A stretch of 64,000 bases of DNA, from positions 110,948 to 174,947 of the forward strand of contig RSEH01000069.1 of NCBI GenBank assembly GCA_006503475.1, read 5' to 3'. The notes beneath the pieces were generated by a model. The model was given only the letters and a program-made list of their open reading frames with translations. It made no database searches and was not told where the DNA came from. Position numbers and translations under genes: made by a program. Shown here piece after piece: positions 48,361 through 57,324 of the stretch (its first letter is position 1; every line of letters starts with the position of its first letter). This stretch comes from Stentor roeselii. Its lineage: Eukaryota > Ciliophora > Heterotrichea > Heterotrichida > Stentoridae.

Positions 48361-51300
48361 CTACAAATTTCGTGATACCTCTAAAAATATCTCCTTAAGA
48401 CTCTCCTTCACATCCGGGTCCTTGGCAGTGATAAGTTCACAAAGTTGCGGGAAAAGTTCAAGCAAATGTGCTTTTTTCCCAGGTTTCTTCAAAACTCCTT
48501 CAGAAACTTCATGTTTTTTAATAGAATCCAAGACTTCAAACATTTCAAGTAACTTGATCCTTGGAAGTGGCATCATTCCAGAAAGTTTTTCCTCTTTACA
48601 GAATTTTCCAATGATTTCTCGACATCTGTTGACCATGACATGACTGGCGACATCTGCGCATTTTGACTGAAGAGACGAAAGTTTTAACAGGCAAGAGAAA
48701 CAAGTGTTGTTCAGGGCTTTTTGAAGGGTGAGCTCCTGGGTGTGAACAATTTTATAAAAACTTTCACATCCTGAGTCGATGACGCCGATGAATGCCTTCA
48801 AAATATCTTGATCTTCCACGATTTGTTCATATAAAAGTTCAGTCAAAGCACAGGCAAGTCGCATGTCAAGGTCTTCAGCAAGTTTGCAAAGTAACTCCAA
48901 ATTCGATTTTCCTAATTTTCCAATAATTTTTTCATTCGGGCTGAAAATCGCTGAAAGTGTTGAAAGAATCCTGGAAAAGTACCCAGGCCTGAAAATCACA
49001 GGCAAAACTCGTAAAAAGAACTCACCTGCCTGCACCCAAATAGGACTGAAACCTTTCGCTATGTTTATCGTTGCTAAAAACGTGTCGCTGTTGAACCTTC
49101 CGAAGAGAATCGTTTCGATGCTGTCTAAAAGTTCATGACTGAAATTTTCACATTTTTCGAAATGGTTTTCAAAGAGTTTTTCTAGAATTTCTAAAGATTT
49201 TCGGCAAAATATGTCGGAGTGGGAATCGTCTGGAGTAATTTTTAGGTGATTTTTAAGGAAATTTGAGAAAGGATAGAGATTTTTCTGGTTTTTTATAAGA
49301 ATTTCTAGCAATTTTTCGCTGAAGTCCCAGATTTCTCTTTGTTCTGGCAGGAGTTTTCCAGAAGTCAATGCAGATTCAGCTGAGGTTGACTTGAGCAAAG
49401 ATGCGATGATAGAAAAAAGACAGTTTAAAGCAGGTTCTTCAAAAGGGTAGTCAAAAGAAGTAGAGTAAACCAAAGTAAGCACTTCTAAAACAATTCCAAT
49501 GATTTTATATTGAATATGAAGACTTTTCGTTTTAAGTCTTTCGTCAATACTTTCAAAGAGTTCCCAAGACTTCTGCCATTTCGAGTAAAACAAAGCTGAG
49601 ACTTGACTACACATAAGAAGTTCTCGAAGAGTCTTTAAAACCGAGGTGATAATCGATAAAGTTCCAGATTCAATTCCTTGTTTAAGCCCAAGAATCATGA
49701 CTTCCCAATTTTTTCCAACTTCAGGTTCATCAAGCACATCTTGTTCAAGTTTTTGCAGATTTTGAAGATAAGTAATAAAAATCCTTCCAAGGTTCTGAGT
49801 GAAGATATTATAAGTCTCTTCCCATTGTTTTTCATTGCTTTCTTGAATCAACTGGTTAGAGCGGTTCAAGTCGACTTTCAAAGCAATTTTCGAGTAATTC
49901 AGAAAAATCCTGCTAAAAACTCCTAAAACGACATCTTGCATGACTCGCTGCCAATGAGCTGATGTGAAGAGTCGCCCATGGGTAGAAAGAGTGATATGCA
50001 AAGAATGAAGTGCAGAATGTCTTACTTCAACTCTAGGGTCTTCTCCTAGAACTTTCAGTTCCTCAAGTATAATCCACCAGAGTTCTGCCTTGTCACTTTC
50101 GCGCTTTCCCAAGAAATCCGATACATTCCAATACATCCCAACAGCGCCGATTGCCTGAGTCGCATCTTCTGAATGTGCATATTTCGACACACAGGAGATA
50201 AGTCTTTCCATTGACGTCACCAAACTTTCACATTGCAAGAAGTCGCTGATTATCAGCTGAAGACACTTGAAGCCTTCTTTTCCTCCACTGGGCCCTGAGA
50301 CGTTTATCTTGCTTAAAATGAATAAAAGCATTGACCAGCCAGTTTCATCGAGTTGGCCTCCAGAAGACTGAAGAATACTATGCAAAATGACATAAACGTA
50401 CTCTTGGGTGTCGATGTAAGCTGACCCGTGCAAGTCATGAAGAACTAAAAGTAAAGTCCTCTGCCAAGTCTTCCACTTAACGACATTTACACAAGGAGGA
50501 TTTTCCACAAATCGTTTAAAAGCGCTGATCATTATTCTAAAAATTGAATTCGAGCCTAAACTTCTAATCTCTGGGTATTTGTAGTTACTGATGCAGTCCA
50601 AGTAAGCAATCAGTGAGTCCCAGTAAAGTTCAACGCGATGCAAGTTATTCTGAGCAACGATGATCATTTTTTCAAGTCCGAAGAGTTTCCCGCTGTTTAA
50701 TTTTTTGTCGTTAGTTGAAAGAGTTTCCATGAATTCTAAAGTGAGTTGTCCAAGGGCGGACATGAGGTCACTTATTGTACAGTCAGGCCAGATGTGTGTG
50801 TTTTTAAATAAGGAGTCCATTGCAGAAGTCAAAATTCCGACATCTGAAGCCAAGTCCTGCACGTCTTGTTTAAATAAGTTGTTTAGTAAGTAGTCGAGTT
50901 TGTAAAGAGTGTCTAGAACTTTGTGCCAGGCTTTTGAGTCAAGTACTGATCCTAAACAATGAGTTATGTTGAATAAAGTTTTGCATATTTGAAGGTTCTT
51001 TTGGCTTAGGGTGCCGGTTGGACCTGGCACGCAAAACTGGCATAAGGAAGCTAGCAGTGCTTCTCGAGCCATTGGGAGGTTCAAACTACCGGATAGGTTT
51101 ACTAGGGTTTGGTATGAGTTTAACATTGTCTGGAGAGTTGTTTCGTTTGCGCAGTTTGATACTACTATGCTTAGGATTGGAAGAAGCGGCTTCCAAATCG
51201 TTGAAACCAGGTCAAAAGCCAGAGAGTCTTGAGTCGAGGACTGCGGCTCCCCTAATTTAATTCCCGCTTCTTGAGATATAAGACTAATGCTATCAACACA

Positions 51301-52347
51301 GTGACTCACTATTTCAGACACAGCTCTAACACGAGTCTTCCAGTTCAAAGACTTGAGATCTTCAGTCTGTGCGAAAAGCTCATGACTGACCTTGCTAAGA
51401 GTATCAAGTGTCTTCAAGTAAAGTTCCTCCTTAGAATGAATAAACTTAAAAATTTCCACATTTCCAAGAACAGAACTCATAAAATCCAAGCAAGCCAAAC
51501 TTTGCCATTCAGGACTTTTTCGATTTTCCAATATTTTCAGCACCGATTTAATAATTTCAGCATTAGTCTTAGTAACTTCACAGACAATCAAAGAGATTTT
51601 CACAACTTTAACCCCAACAGGCTCTTCTAAATCCTCACTGAGCATTGAAAGAAGAAGGCAAAGTAAATCATTTTCCATAATCTTCAAAAGTTGCGGTACT
51701 TGTTCAATGAAATTTTTAGAATTTTCCGCCAGGTCCTGAATAAGACTTAAAATTTCCTGCTTTAAACGAACCAGTTCATGTGTTCTGGACTTAGCGACTT
51801 CACAAGAGTTGATAAGAAGAATCACTGCAGAAGCGACGAGGTCTTCACTTCTGTTGTCCTTGAGCTGGTCAAAGGTGATGCCTGTGAGATGTCTTAAAGT
51901 GGCATAAGCCGTATTCCGTACAAGTCCACTTTTACTAGCTTGCAACAAGATGAACACGTCCCAAATGGTATTAGTCAGGTCTGGATAGACCCGCGCTCTG
52001 TTGGGGTCAAGAATCAACATAAATGTCTGAAGGACTTTCAACTGTGTAGACTCTTCCGGGATCTCCTCCAGCAAAGTCTTCAAATAATGAAGCGCCGGGT
52101 ACAAAGAGTCCAGACTTCCAGATGTCAGGAGCTTCTGAAGAATCGACAAGGCCAAAGCACAAGTCTTCGCGTTGTTCGTCGATTTCGCAGAGGCCAACAC
52201 CTGAAGAATCAGCGAAATTGGAGGCTTTTCACTTGACCGCAACTGTGAAATTGCAGACTCAGTCAGTTGTTTCAAGTCTGAAGATTTTTTCTTGCTTTCA
52301 TTAGCAAGAGCGCGTAAGTCGACTTCTATTGAAGAATTCAGACTCAT
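48361..52347 (-). CDS. MON2: MON2-like Golgi/endosome trafficking protein
   Basis: The 1328-residue helical protein starts with a DCB-type domain shared by MON2 and the Sec7 ARF-GEFs: DLRALANESKKKSSDLKQL and SAISQLRS near the N-terminus, then long HEAT-like helical repeats to the end. There is no Sec7 domain, which fits MON2 rather than BIG/GBF. MON2 acts with DOP1 at the trans-Golgi and endosome in retrograde and vacuolar sorting. The human protein has about 1717 residues, so this is shorter. A DCB-only HEAT protein of another type is the main alternative. The start codon is 24 bp from the divergent casein kinase 1 start. Confidence 0.75.
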   Translation of the reverse strand: MSLNSSIEVDLRALANESKKKSSDLKQLTESAISQLRSSEKPPISLILQVLASAKSTNNAKTCALALSILQKLLTSGSLDSLYPALHYLKTLLEEIPEESTQLKVLQTFMLILDPNRARVYPDLTNTIWDVFILLQASKSGLVRNTAYATLRHLTGITFDQLKDNRSEDLVASAVILLINSCEVAKSRTHELVRLKQEILSLIQDLAENSKNFIEQVPQLLKIMENDLLCLLLSMLSEDLEEPVGVKVVKISLIVCEVTKTNAEIIKSVLKILENRKSPEWQSLACLDFMSSVLGNVEIFKFIHSKEELYLKTLDTLSKVSHELFAQTEDLKSLNWKTRVRAVSEIVSHCVDSISLISQEAGIKLGEPQSSTQDSLAFDLVSTIWKPLLPILSIVVSNCANETTLQTMLNSYQTLVNLSGSLNLPMAREALLASLCQFCVPGPTGTLSQKNLQICKTLFNITHCLGSVLDSKAWHKVLDTLYKLDYLLNNLFKQDVQDLASDVGILTSAMDSLFKNTHIWPDCTISDLMSALGQLTLEFMETLSTNDKKLNSGKLFGLEKMIIVAQNNLHRVELYWDSLIAYLDCISNYKYPEIRSLGSNSIFRIMISAFKRFVENPPCVNVVKWKTWQRTLLLVLHDLHGSAYIDTQEYVYVILHSILQSSGGQLDETGWSMLLFILSKINVSGPSGGKEGFKCLQLIISDFLQCESLVTSMERLISCVSKYAHSEDATQAIGAVGMYWNVSDFLGKRESDKAELWWIILEELKVLGEDPRVEVRHSALHSLHITLSTHGRLFTSAHWQRVMQDVVLGVFSRIFLNYSKIALKVDLNRSNQLIQESNEKQWEETYNIFTQNLGRIFITYLQNLQKLEQDVLDEPEVGKNWEVMILGLKQGIESGTLSIITSVLKTLRELLMCSQVSALFYSKWQKSWELFESIDERLKTKSLHIQYKIIGIVLEVLTLVYSTSFDYPFEEPALNCLFSIIASLLKSTSAESALTSGKLLPEQREIWDFSEKLLEILIKNQKNLYPFSNFLKNHLKITPDDSHSDIFCRKSLEILEKLFENHFEKCENFSHELLDSIETILFGRFNSDTFLATINIAKGFSPIWVQAGEFFLRVLPVIFRPGYFSRILSTLSAIFSPNEKIIGKLGKSNLELLCKLAEDLDMRLACALTELLYEQIVEDQDILKAFIGVIDSGCESFYKIVHTQELTLQKALNNTCFSCLLKLSSLQSKCADVASHVMVNRCREIIGKFCKEEKLSGMMPLPRIKLLEMFEVLDSIKKHEVSEGVLKKPGKKAHLLELFPQLCELITAKDPDVKESLKEIFLEVSRNL

Positions 52348-52371
52348 TTATATTGGTAAAAATATTCAGAT
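52348..52371. promoter_or_regulatory. 24-bp divergent spacer between MON2 and CK1 start codons
   Basis: Only 24 bp separate the two start codons. The MON2 ATG has the context tataaATG and the CK1 ATG attcagatATG. Any promoter or leader must overlap the coding starts or be extremely short. Confidence 0.75.
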
Positions 52372-53283
52372 ATGGAAGGTCTCGTCGGGCGAGTCGTTGC
52401 AGGAAAGTATCACATTCTTAAACCCATCGGCCGAGGCTCTTTCGGAGAAATTTTCCACGCGGTTGACCTGGAGAACGATTCGCCAGTCGGGGTAAAAGTA
52501 GAACTGGCGGATTTGGACTATCCTCAGCTGGTCTCTGAAAGTCGAATTTATGACGAGTTGAAAGGTGGAGCTGGAATTCCTCATATTTATTGGTTCGGTA
52601 CTGAATCTGAACATAATTTCTTGGTCATGGACTTACTGGGAGAGTCATGTGAGTCACTGTTGGTTAAGAATGGAGGACGGTTTTCATTGAAAACAGTTTT
52701 GCTTATTGGTCATCAGATGATTTCTAGAATTGAGTATCTTCATAAGGCTGATTTTATTCATCGTGATATTAAACCGGAGAATTTCGTGGTGGGGACTGGA
52801 AGTAAGAAGAACTTTATTTACATTATTGATTATGGACTGTGTAAGAAGTTCAGGTTCTGGAGAACTGGCACTCATATTCCTTATTTGGAAGGAAAGGCCT
52901 TGACAGGCACTGCGAGATACGCTTCTTTAAACACGCATCTAGGAATTGAACAAAGCAGAAGAGATGACTTGGAAGGACTCGCTTATGTGTTGATTTATTT
53001 TTTGAAAGGAAAACTGCCCTGGCAAGACATCGCTGCGAAGGAAAAGCAAGACCGTTACGAGATCATCAAGACCCTGAAGCAAACAATTCCAGTTGAAGAG
53101 ATCTGCGAAGGCCTTCCATTGGAGTACTGCGAATTTTTACGGTACTGCCGAAGTCTTCAGTTCGAGCAGGCCCCGGACTACAACTACATCAAAGGATTAT
53201 TCGAAAATCTAAGAACCCGGTTGAAGTACGACTATGACTACATCTACGACTGGACAGTCCTCGAAGAGACGAAGCGTAAATAG
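52372..53283 (+). CDS. Casein kinase 1 family protein kinase
   Basis: The 303-residue protein is almost only a kinase domain: glycine loop G20-R-G-S-F-G, Lys42, H130-R-D132 with IKPEN, and D153-Y-G155, the DYG that replaces DFG in this family. The CK1 signature GTARYASLNTHLGIEQSRRD (179-198) is intact. Catalytic residues are complete, so it should phosphorylate acidic or primed Ser/Thr sites. There is essentially no C-terminal tail, so the autoinhibitory tail of CK1 delta/epsilon is missing and it probably resembles CK1 alpha-type or plant-like short forms. Location and pathway cannot be set from sequence. It is convergent with the NEK gene, 8 bp apart. Confidence 0.95.
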   Translation: MEGLVGRVVAGKYHILKPIGRGSFGEIFHAVDLENDSPVGVKVELADLDYPQLVSESRIYDELKGGAGIPHIYWFGTESEHNFLVMDLLGESCESLLVKNGGRFSLKTVLLIGHQMISRIEYLHKADFIHRDIKPENFVVGTGSKKNFIYIIDYGLCKKFRFWRTGTHIPYLEGKALTGTARYASLNTHLGIEQSRRDDLEGLAYVLIYFLKGKLPWQDIAAKEKQDRYEIIKTLKQTIPVEEICEGLPLEYCEFLRYCRSLQFEQAPDYNYIKGLFENLRTRLKYDYDYIYDWTVLEETKRK

Positions 53284-53291
53284 CTGTGTTA

Positions 53292-54902
53292 CTAGCCTAA
53301 GTTAATCGTGTCACTTTCACCTTCGAAGACCAGCAACGTGTGAATTAACGGCAGGTACTCTTTCGCAGTTTCTGCATTCATCAGGTTTTTGAGTTTCATG
53401 TAAATATCTTCGTATTCCCACTTTTCTCGCCCTTGTCCAATCCACTGTTTTAAAAGGTTATAAGCTTCTAAAAAGGTGTCGATTCCGAGCTTTCTCTCTA
53501 AAAACATACGGAGAAGCTCGCATCGGCTTTGAGTTGATCGGTCGTTTATTTGGAAGGAATTTTCTTCTTCGACTTGTGCTTCTGATGTTTTTGTCTCTTC
53601 TATTGCGTGGCTTTTTATCACGTCTTCTTTGTAGATGATTTCTTCGTTTGAGGTCATTGAAAGGTCGAAGGTGTCGCTTAGGATTTCGTCGTCTTTTACT
53701 TCAACATCAGCTGCTGCTTGAAGCTCTTCGACCAGGCGAGACTCTTCCTTGCTTGTTCCGATCCACTGAACTAGTTCGGAGTTGTTTTTTGTTTTTGAAC
53801 GGGATTTTATGTCTTCTCGCATTTTTAAACGGTCTTCTTCACGCTTTCTTGCCTTTTCTTCGCGGATTTTCTCTTTTTCTTCAGCTGTTAGCACTTTTTC
53901 TTTGGGTTTCTTTTTAGAGGATTTTTTTCCGCTGGATTTTAAAGAGTCTAAAGGCTTTGATTTGGGTTTTGATTCGGTTTTTTTTTCTTCGGGTTTTCTT
54001 TCTTCGCGTTTTGCTCCTTTGGGTCTTTCGTCGTTTAAGTCGACGAATTTTTCATTGTGCAGGATAGTGTGAGAAAACTCTCTCAAATTGATCGATTCAG
54101 TCAGCAAATTCTTAATTCTCCTATTAATAAAAGGCACTTTTAAAATTCCAGCAATACTAGGCCGTTTATTCGGGTCAATACAGAGCATCTGAGCGACAAG
54201 TGTTTTCAAATCCCTAGAATAATGAGGAGGAAGAGGTGGGTACGCCCCCCTTACAATCTTGAGAGCAAGAAAATGAAAACTAGAAGCATCAAAAGGCGGT
54301 TTAAGTGTACAAAGTTCATAAAGTAAAACCCCCAGTGACCAGACATCACTTTTAAAGTTGTAAGGTTTATTATCAACAATTTCCGGACTCAAGTAATAAG
54401 GCGTCCCAACAACAGTCTTCGCCTTGTCAATAGTGCTTGACAAGACTCGAGCAATTCCAAAGTCTCCAAGTTTAACAATATCATCTTTAGTCAAAAAAAC
54501 ATTCTGAGCTTTAATGTCACGATGCAAAATTTTCCTATCATGGACATGCTTAAGTGCGAGACAAAGCTGCACAAAGATGTCGATAATGAAAACTTCTTGA
54601 AAATATTTTCCTTTCTGGTTTTTTATTCGGTCTGCCAGGTCTCCGCCGTCTGCGTAGTCCATCACAATGTTTAACTTCCCAGTGTTGGTTGCGTAGATGT
54701 CGCGGAAGCGGATGATGTTCGGGTGGTCGAAAGCTGACATTATTTTCGCTTCGTGGTAGGATTCTCGCTTTTGAGAATCGTTCATGTGCGAGATGTCGAT
54801 TTGCTTGACTACCACTTTAGAGTTGTCTTGAGGGTCGATGCAGAGGTAACACTTGCCGAAGGAACCTGACCCGAGAAGCTGGATCTCTTGAAGTTCTTCC
54901 AT
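53292..54902 (-). CDS. NIMA-related (NEK) protein kinase
   Basis: The kinase domain covers about 4-262 of 536 residues: G11-S-G-S-F-G, Lys33, Glu51, H127-R-D129 with IKAQNVFL (NEK hallmark), D147-F-G149, and GTPYYLSPE. All catalytic residues are present. A Lys/Glu-rich coiled coil follows (about 290-375), then an acidic stretch and a helical C-terminal region (about 460-530). NEKs control cilia length, basal bodies and mitosis, and are greatly expanded in ciliates. The C-terminal coil probably dimerises or targets the kinase. Which subfamily it belongs to cannot be fixed without a tree, although the layout is NEK1/NEK4-like. Confidence 0.93.
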   Translation of the reverse strand: MEELQEIQLLGSGSFGKCYLCIDPQDNSKVVVKQIDISHMNDSQKRESYHEAKIMSAFDHPNIIRFRDIYATNTGKLNIVMDYADGGDLADRIKNQKGKYFQEVFIIDIFVQLCLALKHVHDRKILHRDIKAQNVFLTKDDIVKLGDFGIARVLSSTIDKAKTVVGTPYYLSPEIVDNKPYNFKSDVWSLGVLLYELCTLKPPFDASSFHFLALKIVRGAYPPLPPHYSRDLKTLVAQMLCIDPNKRPSIAGILKVPFINRRIKNLLTESINLREFSHTILHNEKFVDLNDERPKGAKREERKPEEKKTESKPKSKPLDSLKSSGKKSSKKKPKEKVLTAEEKEKIREEKARKREEDRLKMREDIKSRSKTKNNSELVQWIGTSKEESRLVEELQAAADVEVKDDEILSDTFDLSMTSNEEIIYKEDVIKSHAIEETKTSEAQVEEENSFQINDRSTQSRCELLRMFLERKLGIDTFLEAYNLLKQWIGQGREKWEYEDIYMKLKNLMNAETAKEYLPLIHTLLVFEGESDTINLG

Positions 54903-55404
54903 TTTGATTGATTTTACATGAATTTGAATTGTGGATCTGTTTGGAGATTCGGGGGTTTTTTGGGTTGGAGGAGATGATAAAGGGATTGTTTAATTTTGGA
55001 GTGCTGGATGTGGAAAGGATTTTAGAGATTTTAAGGGTTTAAGGGAATTTGTGAAGGGTTGATCGGGGTTGGTTAGGATGGGTATGTGGGTTGAGAATTA
55101 TGAAAACTATTGAAAAAATAATAACGATTCAAGAAATTTTCAAAATTTTTATTGAAGTTAGGTTTAATAGTTTCTAATCCTTTTCATTAACTTGTTATTT
55201 TAAGTCATTTTAAACCCCAAAATGTTTCTTTTTAAATTTTCTCTCAATTTATAAACAACTTCAAAATTATATTCTAATTAAACCCTAACTCTTAATCTAA
55301 CCTTAATCTTCTCTTAAAAAATAAATCTAATCCTTCAATTCAACCCTTCTGATTTCTCATAAATCAAATTATACCTTTAATACAAATAAAAACCCCCCTT
55401 GTAA
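54903..55404. other. Divergent intergenic region
   Basis: No gene seen between NEK and the HTH gene. The left half (about 54903-55120) is G/T-rich on the plus strand and the right half (about 55200-55400) is G-poor and C/A-rich. Each half is therefore C/A-rich in the sense of the gene it precedes. Confidence 0.55.
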
Positions 55405-55992
55405 ATGATCGAAAGTGATTCAGTAAAAGACCTGGTAAGAAAGCTAAAGTTATTCCGAGACGCTGTGAGATCCATAAACCACGGCGGGTTCATAAAATCC
55501 AAGTTAATCCCTCCTCTAATCCGAGAAGAAGCAGTGAAAATCTACAAGGAACACGGAGGAATCGATATTTTGATGGACGTTCTTCATGTTTCTGCAGAAC
55601 AGATCAGGAAATGGTGCAAGTCGATGCAGAAAGACCCGAACTACTACTCGAAAAAAGCTGCGAAAGGCATCGTCGGAGGAGTCATTCGGGATAAGAAGCT
55701 GCCTCGGAAGAGAAACAGGGCAAAACTTATGAATTACAGAGACAATATTCTTAGTGCTATCACTGGAAGTCTTTCTGATAGATGCGAGGGCTTGAAGCAG
55801 AAGATTGATGATTATAAAAGCAAAAATAATGGAAGTATTAGTATTGAGATCAAGAAGGAAGTAGCGGAACTTTTAAATGAATCTGGAAATATTAAAGCGA
55901 TTTCGATTTTACTTGGATTGAGTGAAAAAATGCTCATTGGGTGGAGGTATTATTATACGGAAAAACCTGATAATTCTGAAGTTTTTGATTAG
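55405..55992 (+). CDS. Protein of two duplicated HTH-like modules
   Basis: The 195-residue protein contains two related helical modules. Module 1 (about 1-80) ends with EEAVKIYKEHGGI, then DVLHVSAEQIRKWC. Module 2 (about 108-190) ends with EVAELLNESGNI, then ILLGLSEKMLIGWR. Each finishes with an S-x-x-x-I-x-x-W helix, like the recognition helix of homeodomain-like helix-turn-helix proteins and transposases. The linker is basic (LPRKRNRAK), suitable for DNA contact. DNA binding, possibly derived from a domesticated transposase, is plausible but not shown; no DDE catalytic domain is present. Start context gtaaATG, stop TAG. Confidence 0.7.
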   Translation: MIESDSVKDLVRKLKLFRDAVRSINHGGFIKSKLIPPLIREEAVKIYKEHGGIDILMDVLHVSAEQIRKWCKSMQKDPNYYSKKAAKGIVGGVIRDKKLPRKRNRAKLMNYRDNILSAITGSLSDRCEGLKQKIDDYKSKNNGSISIEIKKEVAELLNESGNIKAISILLGLSEKMLIGWRYYYTEKPDNSEVFD

Positions 55993-57324
55993 GTAAACTG
56001 TTTTTAATCAGAGTTTGTGTCGAAGGAAAGGTTTTAGAATTTTATTTAGTTTGATCTTATATGTGAGTTAAGTGATTGCCTGATAAGTGTTATGTTTATC
56101 ACTCTATTATAGGTAATATTCATTGGTTTCTCGATTTCTTAATATTAATGGCTAATTATTAAGATATTTTTTTTTTATTAGGTATTGAAGAGATTTAATC
56201 ATCGAATAGTTGCTTATAAAGATGATGTAACAGCAGATCAGCTCCTCACTATTAAAAATTCAAGATCATTAATATCAAACGCTTGAGATGCATCTTTTGA
56301 TAAAATTATCGAAATCTTCAAAATCTTTTAGTTTACTTATTTTTAGAGGTTTTAGTCATTTAAATATTTTTGTGGACAAGAAGGATGATTATGATAATAA
56401 ACCAAATAAATTCTTTAGAAATTAAACTTGGGCTGTCCAGAGTTGCTCTTATTATAACTCCAGAGACAATATATTTATCTTAAAATCATTTCAAAACAAG
56501 AAAAAATGAAAAATATATTTATCATTACCTGGAGATCTTTAAAGAATTGAGATACTTTATGAACTAGGAGAGTCATTTAAAATAAATTTATTAGTAAAAA
56601 AGCAGAGTTATTAACCTTAATTAAAGATCAATATGTCTATAATGATGAAAAGGAGTCAAAGTAAACGAGGTTAGAGGAAAATGAAAATTAATTACTATTT
56701 TTAAGCAGGAAGCTCAAGAAAAAAAATATTAATGGTTTATACTCTGCCTAAGTTAAATAGACATCAGTTTGTGCTTAAAAAATAAAAATCTATATCATCA
56801 ATGGTTTTCTAATAATTTTTGACTATCTTTTGTAATAATTTAATATAGTTCTTCTAAAATTTTCTTTACTCTTTTCTGTGCTATAGGAAATCACTAATTC
56901 GAAGGAGATGATTAATCACTTTCACTCATTTCTTCATTGTGAAAAATAGTCCCAAGAAGCTATTCGAGTTCAGCCGAAACTTAAAAGATATAGGATATCT
57001 TCAAAATATATATTTTTATAGAAGGTTTGAGATAATTTAGCATTTAGAATAGAATCATAAAAAAAAAGTATTTTAGTTAAGAGTGAAGTGAAATAGTTAG
57101 GATTTTTAACCATTTGGTAATAAAGGAAAAGCGAAAATTGAATATTAAGGAAAATTTTTGAAATTATTTTAAAAATATGAATCGGTTTCTTTTTATAGTT
57201 TTAAAAGGATTTAATCATCTTGCAATACCTTAAGAATATTCATCTCTGATTTTACAGGGGTTTTGATACTTCTTATCATTCTAAAAAAATTCAACATTTT
57301 CTAAAATAGCTTATTCTATAAATA
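55993..57324. other. Long AT-rich gap, possible gene relic
   Basis: No intact gene in 1.3 kb. Short coding-like pieces occur in different frames on the plus strand, broken by TAA and TAG (for example around 56235-56300, 56400-56480 and 56920-57000), which would fit a decayed gene. I cannot assign it to a family, and random AT-rich sequence could give the same picture. Confidence 0.35.
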
